Notes: generated by a model from the letters alone, not told the origin. DNA of 50,243 nucleotides from Patescibacteria group bacterium UBA6033 (GCA_002429325.1 DIZH01000006.1:1-50243), one strand, 5' to 3'. Counted from the stretch's first letter, positions 6,118 through 14,669 are shown. Numbers and translations are program-made.

Positions 6118-8610
6118 ATGGCACGCGGCAAAGAGGATAAGGGAGGAGAAGTGGTACCAGTGGTGGCGAACGTCATTACGCAGCCTATTGTCGCTGAGAT
6201 GCGCCAGTCGTATATCGACTACGCCATGACCGTCATCACGGCGCGCGCGTTGCCTGATGTGCGCGATGGATTGAAGCCGGTGCATCGCCGCATCCTCTAC
6301 GCGATGAAAGACATGGGGCTCGTGCCAGGCGCCAAGTTCCGCAAGAGCGCGACCGTCGTCGGCGAGGTGCTCGGTAAGTATCACCCGCACGGCGATGTCG
6401 CCGTGTACGACACGATGGCGAAGATGGCGCAGCCCTTCAATTATCGCTATCCGCTCGTGCTCGGTCAGGGGAATTTCGGCTCCATCGACGGCGACAGTCC
6501 GGCAGCGATGCGTTACACCGAGGCGAAGATGTCGCGCACCGCAGACGCGATTCTCGCTGATCTCGAGAAAGAGACGGTCGAATGGCTACCGAACTATGAC
6601 GCGACTCGCGAAGAGCCGAAAGTGCTCCCGGCGGCGCTCCCGAACCTGCTTCTCAACGGCACGCTTGGCATCGCCGTCGGTATGGCGACCAACATTCCGC
6701 CGCACAATCTCCGCGAAGTGGTGACGGCAACCATTCATCTCATCGAGAATCCGGAGGCCACAACCGACGACCTGCTCCAGTTCGTGAAAGGTCCCGATTT
6801 CCCAATGGGCGGCGTCGCTTTCAATACTGCAGATATCAAACATGCCTACTCGACTGGGCGCGGACCGGTCGTGGTGCGCGGCGAAGCCGAGATAGTCGAC
6901 GATGGGAAGAAAGATACGCGTATCATCATCACGTCGATACCGTATCGAGTGAACAAAGCCGAGCTCATCGTGCGCATCGCCGAGCTCGTGCAGGATAAAA
7001 AGATAGAGGGCATCCGCGATTTGCGCGATGAGTCGGCCGGCGACTCTCGCGGCATGCCGGACGTGCGCATCGTCGTCGAGCTCAAGGGCACGGCGCATCC
7101 GCAGGCGGTCCTCAATAATCTCTATAAATACACGCAGCTCGAGGACTCGTTCCACTACAACATGCTCGCCTTGGTCGATGGCGTGCCGGAGATGCTTTCC
7201 TTGCAGGGAATGCTCCATCATTTTGTAAATCATCGCCAGGAGGTCGTGAAGCGCCGCACTGAGTTCGATCTGCGCCAGGCTGAAGCGCGCGAGCATATCC
7301 TGCTCGGTCTCTGCAAAGCGCTCGACCATATCGACGAGGTCATCGCCATCATCAAGAAAGCAGCCGATGTGCCGTCCGCAAGCGTTGCTCTCCAGAAAAA
7401 GTTCGGATTTTCCGTTCTCCAGGCAGCCGCCATTCTCGAAATGCGCCTGTCGAAGCTCGCCGGCCTCGAGCGCAAGAAGCTCGAAGACGAGCTCTCCGAA
7501 GTGCAGACTCTCATCAAGAAACTGAAGGACATTCTCTCCTCGCCGAAGAAGATTCTTGCCGTCGTGAAGAAAGAACTCGAAGAGCTCATGGAGAAATATG
7601 GCGACGATCGCCGCACGCGCATCGTGAAGGGCGGCGTGCAGAATATTTCTGTCGAGGACCTCGTGCCAGACGAGGAGTCGATGCTGCTTCTCACCCAGGG
7701 CGGCTACGTGAAGCGTACGAACCCGAACGAGTACAAGAGCCAGAAGCGCGGTGGCGTGGGCGTTGTCGATATTGCGACGAAAGAGGAAGACATCGTGACG
7801 CACTTCCTCGTGACGAGCGCGCACAGTGACCTTTTGTTCTTCACTGATTTCGGCAAAGCGTATCAGATAAAGATGTACGAACTTCCGGAAGGGAAGCGTG
7901 CGACCAAGGGCAAGAGCATCATGAACTTCCTCTCGCTCGCTGCCGATGAGAAGGTGACTTCGATATTGCCAGTGCCGAAGGGCGCGGCGCTCGATGCATC
8001 GTCAGTCGTTTTCGTAACTGAAGAAGGTGTGGTGAAGCGCGTCGCGGCAAAAGCATTCGCGGATGTGCGCCGCTCCGGCATCATCGCTATCAATTTGAAG
8101 AAAGGCGACAAACTCGTTTCTGCGAATCATTCGTCCGAGGGCGATAGCGTGTCTATCGTGACCTCAAAGGGCCAGTCCATCCGCTTCGATGTCGAGGATG
8201 CTCGCGAGATGGGTCGTACTGCTGGCGGCGTACGCGGCATGAGCGTGAAGAAGGGCGATCGCGTGGTCTCAGCCGAGGTCATTCCTGCGCTTGAGGCAAA
8301 GGACGCATCGCTGCTTGTCATCATGAGCAAGGGCTACGGCAAGCGCACCAAGATGTCTGAATATAAAGTGCAGGGTCGCGGCGGCTCCGGCATCAAGACG
8401 GCAGAAGTCACACCAAAGACTGGCGAGATTATCGGCGCGAAAGTTGTCTCCGGCAATGTCGAAGACGAAGAGATAGTCGTCGTCTCGAAGAAAGGGCAGG
8501 TGATTCGCACCTCGGTTTCCTCTATCTCGCTCCTTTCGCGCGCAACGCAGGGCGTCCGCATCATGAAGATGCGGGAGGGGGACTCTATCGCAAGCATGGC
8601 CGCTCTGTAG
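6118..8610 (+). CDS. gyrA: DNA gyrase subunit A
   Basis: Breakage-reunion subunit of the type II topoisomerase that introduces negative supercoils. The 830 residues match family length. The winged-helix core (VRDGLKPVHRRILYAM), the catalytic Tyr at about residue 133 in AAMRYTE, and the tower are followed by a beta-pinwheel C-terminal domain. Residues 542-548, QKRGGVG, stand where the GyrA box (QRRGGKG in E. coli) is expected, which favours GyrA over ParC. In the quinolone-determining region HGDVAVYD the residue aligned with E. coli Ser83 is Val94, while the Asp87 equivalent is kept. gyrB is not in the window. Confidence 0.93.
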   Translation: MARGKEDKGGEVVPVVANVITQPIVAEMRQSYIDYAMTVITARALPDVRDGLKPVHRRILYAMKDMGLVPGAKFRKSATVVGEVLGKYHPHGDVAVYDTMAKMAQPFNYRYPLVLGQGNFGSIDGDSPAAMRYTEAKMSRTADAILADLEKETVEWLPNYDATREEPKVLPAALPNLLLNGTLGIAVGMATNIPPHNLREVVTATIHLIENPEATTDDLLQFVKGPDFPMGGVAFNTADIKHAYSTGRGPVVVRGEAEIVDDGKKDTRIIITSIPYRVNKAELIVRIAELVQDKKIEGIRDLRDESAGDSRGMPDVRIVVELKGTAHPQAVLNNLYKYTQLEDSFHYNMLALVDGVPEMLSLQGMLHHFVNHRQEVVKRRTEFDLRQAEAREHILLGLCKALDHIDEVIAIIKKAADVPSASVALQKKFGFSVLQAAAILEMRLSKLAGLERKKLEDELSEVQTLIKKLKDILSSPKKILAVVKKELEELMEKYGDDRRTRIVKGGVQNISVEDLVPDEESMLLLTQGGYVKRTNPNEYKSQKRGGVGVVDIATKEEDIVTHFLVTSAHSDLLFFTDFGKAYQIKMYELPEGKRATKGKSIMNFLSLAADEKVTSILPVPKGAALDASSVVFVTEEGVVKRVAAKAFADVRRSGIIAINLKKGDKLVSANHSSEGDSVSIVTSKGQSIRFDVEDAREMGRTAGGVRGMSVKKGDRVVSAEVIPALEAKDASLLVIMSKGYGKRTKMSEYKVQGRGGSGIKTAEVTPKTGEIIGAKVVSGNVEDEEIVVVSKKGQVIRTSVSSISLLSRATQGVRIMKMREGDSIASMAAL

Positions 8611-8625
8611 GCGAGCGCACCAAAA

Positions 8626-8716
8626 GTCTCATCTACTGCGTTGCTCGCTCCGGCGCTATCTCACCGTACCTTTGTACGGCTCGCTTCGCTCCTCACTCGC
8701 GCCTTGCATCTAGGAG
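8626..8716. repeat. Long imperfect intergenic hairpin, family D copy 1
   Basis: After gyrA: outer CATCTACTGCGTTGC pairs imperfectly with GCCTTGCATCTAGG around an inner CCGTAC/GTACGG hairpin, followed by GTTTTTTGAGG. Related elements lie at 35065-35185 and 37340-37466, each behind a plus-strand gene. It is a probable terminator-like repeat. Confidence 0.6.
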
Positions 8717-8753
8717 TTTTTTGAGGCGCTCGCTGCGGAGGTATACTTGAGGG

Positions 8754-9230
8754 ATGGTCCCTTATCGTTTCAGTCCAATACAGTCGAAAGATAAACTGCT
8801 TGAAGCAATAAAATATGTTACAACCCAGGTTACTCTGCTTGCAGAGAAATGTGTAGGAGTTTCTCTAGTGACAGAATCGCTCACAATCTTTTCTCATGAC
8901 CCCCAAGAGTTTGCTCGCCTTTGCGAGATGGCTAATGACTTAGGGGAACCGTATAACGAAAACAACGGACCACGTGTAAAACTTAAAGAAGCAATCGCAG
9001 TGGGCGCAAGTACGGTTAGATTTGTTCGCATACGTAAACCTGACCCAGACCGTCCACAGGTCGGTTGCGCTGATTTTAATGTCGGCGATTACTTCGATTT
9101 CAAGACTCGATTCTTAGCATATATTGCTTCGCACGTTATAAAGCGTCCAGAATACGAAATGATTGAATTCTCAGATCCTGATTTTGATGTGCTCGCTTAC
9201 GCAGTATCGCCAGTTCTAAGTCCTAGCTAG
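8754..9230 (+). CDS. Hypothetical protein (158 aa)
   Basis: Unrecognised soluble protein. The N-terminal half is alpha/beta (LLEAIKYVTTQVTLLAEKCVG, SLTIFSHDPQEFARLC). A central STVRFVRIRKPDPDRPQVGCADF strand-turn-strand is followed by an acidic C-terminus. A TATACT box at 8742-8747 ends only 6 nt before ATG 8754, so translation is leaderless. Its last 15 bases overlap the convergent GNAT gene. Codon use is less GC-rich at third positions than in gyrA, which may indicate a different origin or low expression. Confidence 0.65.
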   Translation: MVPYRFSPIQSKDKLLEAIKYVTTQVTLLAEKCVGVSLVTESLTIFSHDPQEFARLCEMANDLGEPYNENNGPRVKLKEAIAVGASTVRFVRIRKPDPDRPQVGCADFNVGDYFDFKTRFLAYIASHVIKRPEYEMIEFSDPDFDVLAYAVSPVLSPS

Positions 9231-9695
9231 CGTCATTACGATGCGGGGCTCTCCGTCGTCGAAGTAGTTTTCGATGCGTTCGCCTATAGTAAAGCCGAGA
9301 GATTCGTACAGTTTAATTGCTCGCGCATTGTCGGGATGCGTGACGAGGTCTATTGTGGGAACGTCTTTTAATTCTTCAAGCACCTGCTTCATCGCCGCTG
9401 TTGCAAGTCCGCGACCTTGGAAGTCTGGATGAATAATAAGGCCGCTTATATAGGCATGGTCGGGCGATTTCATTTTATACATCACATTCCCGACGATTTT
9501 GTCGTCTTCGCGTATAAGATACACAACGTTGTTTTGAATTTCCGATATCGCTTCGTCGAGAGTAGTGGTTGGCGAATATGTAGGAGTCAAAGGGATGCTT
9601 TTTTCTATCTCTAGAAATACGGCAGCATCTTCGGCTGTAGCACGCTCGAATGTGATATTAGGAGCTTTTTCTTTTCCTCTCTCGTAGATTTCCAT
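9216..9695 (-). CDS. GNAT-family N-acetyltransferase
   Basis: Transfers an acetyl group from acetyl-CoA to an amine; the substrate cannot be told from sequence. The 159 residues carry the GNAT core: a VGNVMYKM strand, motif A with LIIHPDFQGRGLATAAM (the Q/R-x-x-G-x-G/A acetyl-CoA loop), and motif B with HPDNARAIKLYESLGF. These last motifs are like RimI or ribosomal-protein acetyltransferases, but the class is broad. It converges with and overlaps the 8754 gene by 15 bp. Confidence 0.88.
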   Translation of the reverse strand: MEIYERGKEKAPNITFERATAEDAAVFLEIEKSIPLTPTYSPTTTLDEAISEIQNNVVYLIREDDKIVGNVMYKMKSPDHAYISGLIIHPDFQGRGLATAAMKQVLEELKDVPTIDLVTHPDNARAIKLYESLGFTIGERIENYFDDGEPRIVMTLART

Positions 9696-9778
9696 ACGAG
9701 AAGTCTAGCATTGGCGCTAGTTACATGGATGGGGTATATTGCCCTCGTTCCAACCAAACATACATAAGGAGCTCTTTC

Positions 9779-10051
9779 ATGAAAATAGTTTTCTTGCAGT
9801 ACGCGAGCAATGTCTGCTATGTCCAAGTCGTCGCGGAAGCCCCGCAAGGCGTTGCAGTCGACGTTGGGAATCAGACGTGGACGGTAGATTGGCCGCAGAA
9901 GCGAACTTACAAAATCGGGCAGTCTCACTACTGCGGCGATACACGAGGAGGCATCATCGGTGTCTATGACGCTGACGACCTGAATCAGCTCGGTTCGATG
10001 GTACGTGCCGCGACCGAAGCGGTACGTGAGCGCCATGGCGGCGATGACTGA
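9779..10051 (+). CDS. Small hypothetical protein (90 aa)
   Basis: Unrecognised. It looks like a compact beta-rich domain (MKIVFLQYASNVCYVQVVAE, VDVGNQTWTVDWP) with a helical, acidic C-terminus. ATG 9779 is chosen over the upstream in-frame start because AAGGAG lies ten bases before it; a TATATT box is further upstream at about 9737. It ends with a strong hairpin terminator, so this is a stand-alone Shine-Dalgarno gene like those in the 1-3.7 kb island. Confidence 0.65.
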   Translation: MKIVFLQYASNVCYVQVVAEAPQGVAVDVGNQTWTVDWPQKRTYKIGQSHYCGDTRGGIIGVYDADDLNQLGSMVRAATEAVRERHGGDD

Positions 10052-10060
10052 CGTGTTGAT

Positions 10061-10095
10061 TGCGCGGACCCTGCGGGTCCGCGCATGGTATTTTA
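10061..10095 (+). terminator. Terminator after the 9779 gene, just upstream of the methyltransferase start
   Basis: GCGCGGACC/GGTCCGCGC stem with a CTGCG loop, then ATGGTATTTTAT. The T-rich tail also forms the promoter-proximal region of the 10101 gene. Confidence 0.7.
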
Positions 10096-10100
10096 TATGC

Positions 10101-10637
10101 ATGAGCGCGCATTTCAGTTCTCCCCACGAGAATGTCCTGCAGGTTGGGCTACACGAAGGGATGAAGGTCGGCGATTTCGGTACGGGTACGGGCCACTATG
10201 CGCGTGCCGCGGCCGCTATCGTTGGCCACAGTGGTCGCGTCTACGCTATCGACGTGCAGGAGGATATCCTCAAACATCTCAAACTCAATACGAATGATAG
10301 GCATCGAAGCGTCATCGAGACTATCTGGGGCGATATCGAGAAGCCGACCGGCACGCATCTGCGCGATGCGTCCTTGGATGCGGTGCTCCTCGCTAATACA
10401 TTCTTCCAGGTCGAGAATCGATTCGGGCTTCTCGCAGAAATAAAGCGCGTGCTTAAGTCCGGCGGCACGCTCATGGTTGTCGATTGGGCAGGGAGCTACG
10501 GGCACCTGGGCCCGATGCCAGAGAAGATCGTCACTGAGCACGAGGCCGAAGCATTTTTTATCAATGGCGGATTCCATAAGGTGAAATCATTCCGCGCGGG
10601 ACCGCACCACTACGGTATTATATTTAGAGCGCCCTAA
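10101..10637 (+). CDS. Class I SAM-dependent methyltransferase
   Basis: 178 residues with the Rossmann methyltransferase signature: motif I VGDFGTGTGHYARAAA binds SAM, RVYAIDVQ ends in the acidic ribose-binding residue, and SLDAVLLANTFFQVEN and VLKSGGTLMVVDW are motifs IV and post-IV. The substrate is not evident; the overall look is of the UbiE/Methyltransf_11 or 25 group. The ATG at 10101 is taken as start because the upstream frame runs through the 10061-10084 terminator. A T/A-rich box ends a few bases before it, which suggests a leaderless start. The next gene begins 1 nt after the stop codon. Confidence 0.85.
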   Translation: MSAHFSSPHENVLQVGLHEGMKVGDFGTGTGHYARAAAAIVGHSGRVYAIDVQEDILKHLKLNTNDRHRSVIETIWGDIEKPTGTHLRDASLDAVLLANTFFQVENRFGLLAEIKRVLKSGGTLMVVDWAGSYGHLGPMPEKIVTEHEAEAFFINGGFHKVKSFRAGPHHYGIIFRAP

Positions 10638-10638
10638 T

Positions 10639-11946
10639 ATGAAAAAACTCTCCATCTTCCAGACCCTCCTCTTCGGCGCATTTGCTGTGGCTGCGCTCAT
10701 CGGCGTATTCGTCTTCGCGACCCATACAGGAAAAGGGAATAGCGGCCCTGCGACGATAGGCACCGTAGTGATATGGGGAACTCTGCCTGCATCAGCTATG
10801 CAGACACTGCTTACAGAAGCTACGAAAGCGGATCAGACTCTGAAAGATGTATCCTATGTGCAGAAGGACCCGAATACGCTCCCTACCGACCTCGCCTCCG
10901 CGATAGCCACAGGAAATGCTCCTGACCTCGTACTCACGTCTCAGGAACAATTGCATTCGCTTGCGAAGTTGGTCACTCCCGTACCGGTTGCGACTCTTCC
11001 TGCTGCAACATTTAACTCAGCCTTCGTGAGCGAAGGCGCAATGCTCGCGACGCCAGCAGGGGATAGCTACTACGGCATGCCGTTTCTAGTCGATCCTCTC
11101 GTCCTCTTCTACAACCGCGCCATCCTCTCGACCGATGGCATCGCGAAGCCACCTGCCACCTGGGAAGCACTTACGGGCCTTGTGCCGACCGTTGCGACGC
11201 TGACGCCGACCAAGCAGATCACCCGTGGCCTTATTGCTCTCGGGGGTTATAGCAATGTGCACAATGCCCGTGGAATACTCTCTGCACTTTTCTTGCAGAC
11301 CGGCGTTCCTGTCTCGTCCTACAGTAATGGCCAACTTGCGGCGAATCTCACGGGAGCCACTACAGGACAATCGCCAGGCCGCGCAGTACTCGACTTCTAT
11401 ACTCAATTTGCCGACCCATCGAAAGTTTCCTACACCTGGAATGCATCGCTGCCGGACTCTCAGCAATCATTCGTGAATGGCGACCTCGCTCTCTATCTCG
11501 GCTATGTCTCCGAAGCGAAATTCCTTAGGGCAGCAAATCCGAATCTTGACTTCGCAGTATCACAGCTGCCGCAGCCTGCTACAGCCACTCTTAAGTCGGC
11601 CTATGGCCTCCTGTATTCTTTCATGATTCCGCGCGGCGCTACGAATTCTTCAGGAGCATACCAGACTGCAGCACTCTTCAGTACCTCCGCCATGCAAGCT
11701 CTTGCTGCATCGGCGACTGGCCTTGCTCCTGCGTCACTCAGTCAGCTCAGCGTGCAGCCAGCGGACCCGATTCTCGTTATCGCGTATGGAGAGGCGTTGT
11801 ACACGAAAGGGTGGCTGTCCCCATCCCCGGCAGATACGGACTCAGTCTTTTCGAGTATGATTACGGGTGTGATAAGCGGCCGCTTAACGCTTGAGACAGC
11901 CCTGACCTCAAGCACAAATGCGTTAAGCGCTCTATTGCAAAAATAA
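10639..11946 (+). CDS. Membrane-anchored extracellular solute-binding-like protein
   Basis: Resembles family 1 (maltose-type) substrate-binding proteins: GTVVIWGTLP opens the domain, NAPDLVLTSQEQLHSLAKL and YYGMPFLVDPLVLFYNRAIL are typical ligand-cleft segments, and SFVNGDLALYLGYVSEA is the usual second-lobe motif. An N-terminal helix (residues 9-28) lacks an obvious lipobox or cleavage site, so it is probably an anchor. No ABC permease or ATPase is nearby. Instead it directly precedes (1 nt) an array of six T4SS-pilin-like genes. It may serve the envelope apparatus rather than transport, but that is inference. Confidence 0.8.
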   Translation: MKKLSIFQTLLFGAFAVAALIGVFVFATHTGKGNSGPATIGTVVIWGTLPASAMQTLLTEATKADQTLKDVSYVQKDPNTLPTDLASAIATGNAPDLVLTSQEQLHSLAKLVTPVPVATLPAATFNSAFVSEGAMLATPAGDSYYGMPFLVDPLVLFYNRAILSTDGIAKPPATWEALTGLVPTVATLTPTKQITRGLIALGGYSNVHNARGILSALFLQTGVPVSSYSNGQLAANLTGATTGQSPGRAVLDFYTQFADPSKVSYTWNASLPDSQQSFVNGDLALYLGYVSEAKFLRAANPNLDFAVSQLPQPATATLKSAYGLLYSFMIPRGATNSSGAYQTAALFSTSAMQALAASATGLAPASLSQLSVQPADPILVIAYGEALYTKGWLSPSPADTDSVFSSMITGVISGRLTLETALTSSTNALSALLQK

Positions 11947-11947
11947 T

Positions 11948-12415
11948 ATGCGATATCTCACTATCTCTCTCGTTGCTCTCTCTCTGATTTCGTTTGCTAC
12001 ACCGATTGTTGCTTCTGCTCAGACTTGTCCTCCAGGACAAGTCCCAACCAATGTAGTAAGTTCTACGGATTACACTTGTACCGCAACAACCGGGCAAAAT
12101 ACTTCTGGGACACAAACGACCGGCACGAATACTTCTGGCGTTACGCTCATGAATCCTCTCCAGGGCGGTACCAGCCTTGAGTCATTTTTGAATACCATTC
12201 TTTCGTTCGTGATACGCATCGGAGCTATCGTCGTGGTGCTCATGCTCGTCTATGTCGGCTATCTATTCGTCGTAGCGCAAGGAAGCGATTCCAAGCTCAC
12301 TGACGCTCGGAAAGCACTACTCTGGACTATCATCGGCGCGCTCATATTGCTCGGCGCTCAAGCGATATCGCTCGGCATCCAATCGACTGTGCAAGCGCTC
12401 TCTGTAGGCGGCTAG
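11948..12415 (+). CDS. T4SS pilin-like (TrbC/VirB2-type) protein 1
   Basis: First of six paralogues. A signal peptide (MRYLTISLVALSLISF, cleavage near ASAQ) is followed by a Thr/Gly-rich stretch with two cysteines, then two membrane helices (about 76-100 and 119-143) around a short cytoplasmic TDARKALLW loop. This is the fold of VirB2/TrbC pilin subunits and the Patescibacteria T4SS_pilin family. It starts 1 nt after the solute-binding gene. Whether these proteins build a secretion channel, a pilus or something else is not shown here, as no VirB4 or VirD4 ATPase lies in the window. Confidence 0.8.
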   Translation: MRYLTISLVALSLISFATPIVASAQTCPPGQVPTNVVSSTDYTCTATTGQNTSGTQTTGTNTSGVTLMNPLQGGTSLESFLNTILSFVIRIGAIVVVLMLVYVGYLFVVAQGSDSKLTDARKALLWTIIGALILLGAQAISLGIQSTVQALSVGG

Positions 12416-12419
12416 TGTT

Positions 12420-12689
12420 ATGACCTTCGCTCAATTTATTGGGAATGGCAGCACAGGTATAATTGGCGCCATCAATACCGTCGTGGTCCCTGTTATTTTC
12501 TCTCTCTCGTTTGCAGCATTCGTATGGGGGATGGTGAAGTATTTTTTCCTTCACGGTGAGGAAGAGAAGAGTAGAGAGGAGGGAAGACAATTTATTCTCT
12601 GGGGTCTCATCGGTTTGGCTGTGCTCTTTTCTGTGTGGGGCTTCGTGAACATCTTATTATCCACTCTCGGCATCACGCCGAGTGCTTAA
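12420..12689 (+). CDS. T4SS pilin-like protein 2
   Basis: 89 residues without a cleavable signal peptide: two helices (about 14-40 and 57-82) joined by a charged loop, HGEEEKSREEGRQ. It has the array's most conserved block, LWGLIGLAVLFSVWGFVN. It begins 4 nt after the previous stop codon. The missing signal peptide suggests insertion through its first helix. Confidence 0.8.
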   Translation: MTFAQFIGNGSTGIIGAINTVVVPVIFSLSFAAFVWGMVKYFFLHGEEEKSREEGRQFILWGLIGLAVLFSVWGFVNILLSTLGITPSA

Positions 12690-12707
12690 CGTGTCATACT
12701 CATACCT

Positions 12708-13055
12708 ATGATAACTGCCTCATGTTCCGGTTTGTGTGGTATCGCATCAATCGTTCTTGGTCTCATCAATACAATATTCGTGCCACTACTCTTCGCTGTT
12801 GCGTTCATCGTATTTATCTACGGCATTGCCAAGACCTATATCTTCTCTCATGGTGAGCCGGAAGAGGTCGCACAAGGACACAAGCTCCTTCTGTGGGGAC
12901 TCATTGGCTTCGCAGTCATGGTGTCGGTCTGGGGTATTGTGAACGTGGTAACGAATACGTTCGGACTCAATACTATAGGCTCGCCAGCCACACCCACCTT
13001 TACCCCGAGCAGTTCAGGAGCATCAGGTCAGAATCAGATGAACTGGTACAATTAA
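12708..13055 (+). CDS. T4SS pilin-like protein 3
   Basis: 115 residues: two helices around the HGEPEEVAQGHKL loop, the block LWGLIGFAVMVSVWGIVN, and a Ser/Pro/Gly-rich C-terminal tail. There is no clear signal peptide. It lies 18 nt after paralogue 2 and 3 nt before paralogue 4. Confidence 0.8.
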   Translation: MITASCSGLCGIASIVLGLINTIFVPLLFAVAFIVFIYGIAKTYIFSHGEPEEVAQGHKLLLWGLIGFAVMVSVWGIVNVVTNTFGLNTIGSPATPTFTPSSSGASGQNQMNWYN

Positions 13056-13058
13056 CGT

Positions 13059-13427
13059 ATGAAGAAAATCTTTCTCAGAACAGCTCCTCTCTTGCCCGTC
13101 CTCGCCATGCCTTTTGTGGCCTCTGCACAGCAGGGCATTAACCTTTCAGCGATAACGCCGTATTCAAACGGCATCATCAATCTCGTTAACGCCGTGCTCG
13201 TACCAGTGCTCTTCGCCATTGCCTTCCTCTATTTCATCTATGGTGTATACAAATATTTCATCCTGGGAGCAGAAAGCGATACTGAGCGTGCTACAGGACG
13301 GACGTTCGTCCTCTGGAGCCTCATCGGCTTCGCCGTCATTTTGTCAGTCTGGGGGCTAGTAAATGTGCTCACTCAGACCTTCAATATTCCTACAGGGGGC
13401 CAACCACCAAGATATCCTACGCTGTAG
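13059..13427 (+). CDS. T4SS pilin-like protein 4
   Basis: 122 residues with a signal peptide (MKKIFLRTAPLLPVLAMPF, cleavage near ASAQ) and two helices around a GAESDTERATGRTF loop; block LWSLIGFAVILSVWGLVN. A Pro/Gly-rich end follows. It is followed by a 100-bp gap with a new promoter. Confidence 0.8.
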   Translation: MKKIFLRTAPLLPVLAMPFVASAQQGINLSAITPYSNGIINLVNAVLVPVLFAIAFLYFIYGVYKYFILGAESDTERATGRTFVLWSLIGFAVILSVWGLVNVLTQTFNIPTGGQPPRYPTL

Positions 13428-13476
13428 TTAGTTGCTATTGCGGACAAGGGCTATCCACACGTGCGTCAAAAGTGCA

Positions 13477-13504
13477 TTGACCCGCCCTGTCTACAGGCTA
13501 CAAT
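13477..13504 (+). promoter_or_regulatory. Internal promoter of the pilin array
   Basis: TTGACC at 13477-13482, a 16-bp spacer and TACAAT at 13499-13504, in the only large gap of the array. ATG 13531 is 26 nt after the -10 box and has no Shine-Dalgarno. Confidence 0.6.
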
Positions 13505-13530
13505 TACTCCATTAATCGTTTACTTACCCT

Positions 13531-13905
13531 ATGAAAAAAGCCCTTGCTCTTACCTCAGGAATCGTCGCCGCGTTTGCTCTGCCGCTCGTCTCTCTTGCTG
13601 CAGCAGTTAATAATCTCTCAGACGTAGGTTCGTTCGTCATAAATGTCATTAACAATATTCTCGTGCCAGTCATCTTCGCGGTGGCATTCATCGTGTTCGT
13701 GTATGGAGCATTCGAGACCTTTATCATCGGCGCCAACTCAGAGGAAGTAAAAGAAAAGGGTAAGAATCTCATGCTCTGGGGCCTCATCGGCTTCTTCGTC
13801 ATGGTGTCGGTCTGGGGTCTAGTGAACATTCTTACGGGAACCGTCAGCTTCGGTAATAACTCAGGTGTTACTGCACCGAAAGCAGGAGTCAACATTGGCG
13901 GCTAG
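13531..13905 (+). CDS. T4SS pilin-like protein 5
   Basis: 124 residues: signal peptide (MKKALALTSGIVAAFALPLV, cleavage near SLAAA), two helices around a GANSEEVKEKGKNL loop, and the block LWGLIGFFVMVSVWGLVN. It has its own promoter, so it may be made in different amounts from paralogues 1-4. Paralogue 6 starts 5 nt later. Confidence 0.8.
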   Translation: MKKALALTSGIVAAFALPLVSLAAAVNNLSDVGSFVINVINNILVPVIFAVAFIVFVYGAFETFIIGANSEEVKEKGKNLMLWGLIGFFVMVSVWGLVNILTGTVSFGNNSGVTAPKAGVNIGG

Positions 13906-13910
13906 GGAGA

Positions 13911-14204
13911 ATGTCAGTTCTCAATCAGTTTCTTAGTAAAGTTGTCACGCAAATAATCAATCCGATTATTTTGCTTCTTGCAGCGGCCGCGTTCGTTGTA
14001 TTCCTGTGGGGCATATTCGAGTTCGTCGCTCATGCGGGTGAAGAGACGAAAAGAGCAGAAGGGAAGAGCGCTATTCTCTGGGGACTGGTTGGTCTCGTGA
14101 TCATCTTCGGCGCCTACGGCATCATCAATCTGGCTATCGGTACATTTGGCTTGACGCCTAATGGCCAGACCACGATTCAAGGCGTGGTACACCAGACACA
14201 GTAG
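13911..14204 (+). CDS. T4SS pilin-like protein 6
   Basis: 97 residues, no cleavable signal; helices at about 14-37 and 52-79 around a HAGEETKRAEGKSA loop. The conserved block has drifted (LWGLVGLVIIFGAYGIIN), making this the most divergent copy. GGGAGA lies just upstream of ATG 13911. A strong terminator closes the array. Confidence 0.78.
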   Translation: MSVLNQFLSKVVTQIINPIILLLAAAAFVVFLWGIFEFVAHAGEETKRAEGKSAILWGLVGLVIIFGAYGIINLAIGTFGLTPNGQTTIQGVVHQTQ

Positions 14205-14220
14205 GGTCATATAAAGAAAA

Positions 14221-14246
14221 AAGGCCGCACAACCGTGCGGCCTTTT
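14221..14246. terminator. Bidirectional terminator between the pilin array and the SPFH operon
   Basis: AAGGCCGCAC, AACC, GTGCGGCCTTTT. A-runs upstream and T-runs downstream serve both converging transcripts. Confidence 0.85.
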
Positions 14247-14273
14247 CGTGTGCTGGACATCCAGCGAAGAACT

Positions 14274-14669
14274 TCAGTTGAACACGTACGTAACGTTGTT
14301 CGGCTTCCCGGTTGTATCGCGAACGAATTGATACAACATGGGGCCACTAACGCACGGACTCGTTGGGTCACCTACGATTCCCTCATGCCCGTCGGTGTAA
14401 ATGCAATGGGTAGTGAACCCATTACCGGTGAACGACACAGATTTCCCCGGCGGCGCATACACGTGAGTGCTATCGCCGCTGGGAGGCATCGAGAGGACCA
14501 TTGTTGCAGGAGCTCTTTGCGAGTTCCCGACGGTCGGCGTCGATTTGTACTTCCATAGCTGGTAGGCGAAGAAGCCGAGTGCCAGGACGCCTATAAGGAT
14601 GAAACCCATCATCGTCATCCAACTTCGTGTCCGCAACACTGAGGGTGTTGCCATATCGGGCGGGTTCAT
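14274..14669 (-). CDS. Single-pass membrane protein next to the SPFH gene (131 aa)
   Basis: Unrecognised. One membrane helix at about residues 18-42 follows a short cytoplasmic N-terminus. The external part is about 85 residues, beta-rich, with two cysteines (THCIY, SPCVSG). Its ATG overlaps the stop codon of the SPFH gene (ATGA), and AAAGGAGG lies within that gene's last codons, so the two are translationally coupled. This suggests a partner of the SPFH protein, but nothing in the sequence shows the role. Confidence 0.7.
   Translation of the reverse strand: MNPPDMATPSVLRTRSWMTMMGFILIGVLALGFFAYQLWKYKSTPTVGNSQRAPATMVLSMPPSGDSTHVYAPPGKSVSFTGNGFTTHCIYTDGHEGIVGDPTSPCVSGPMLYQFVRDTTGKPNNVTYVFN

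Noticed and set aside
6586..7824. 412-residue open frame antisense to gyrA
   Set aside because: A shadow of the strong codon bias of gyrA. It is His/Leu/Glu-rich without motifs and has no promoter or ribosome binding site.
11948..14204. CRISPR-like or simple tandem repeat in the pilin array
   Set aside because: The repetition is at protein level (diverged paralogues); there are no short identical DNA repeats with regular spacers.
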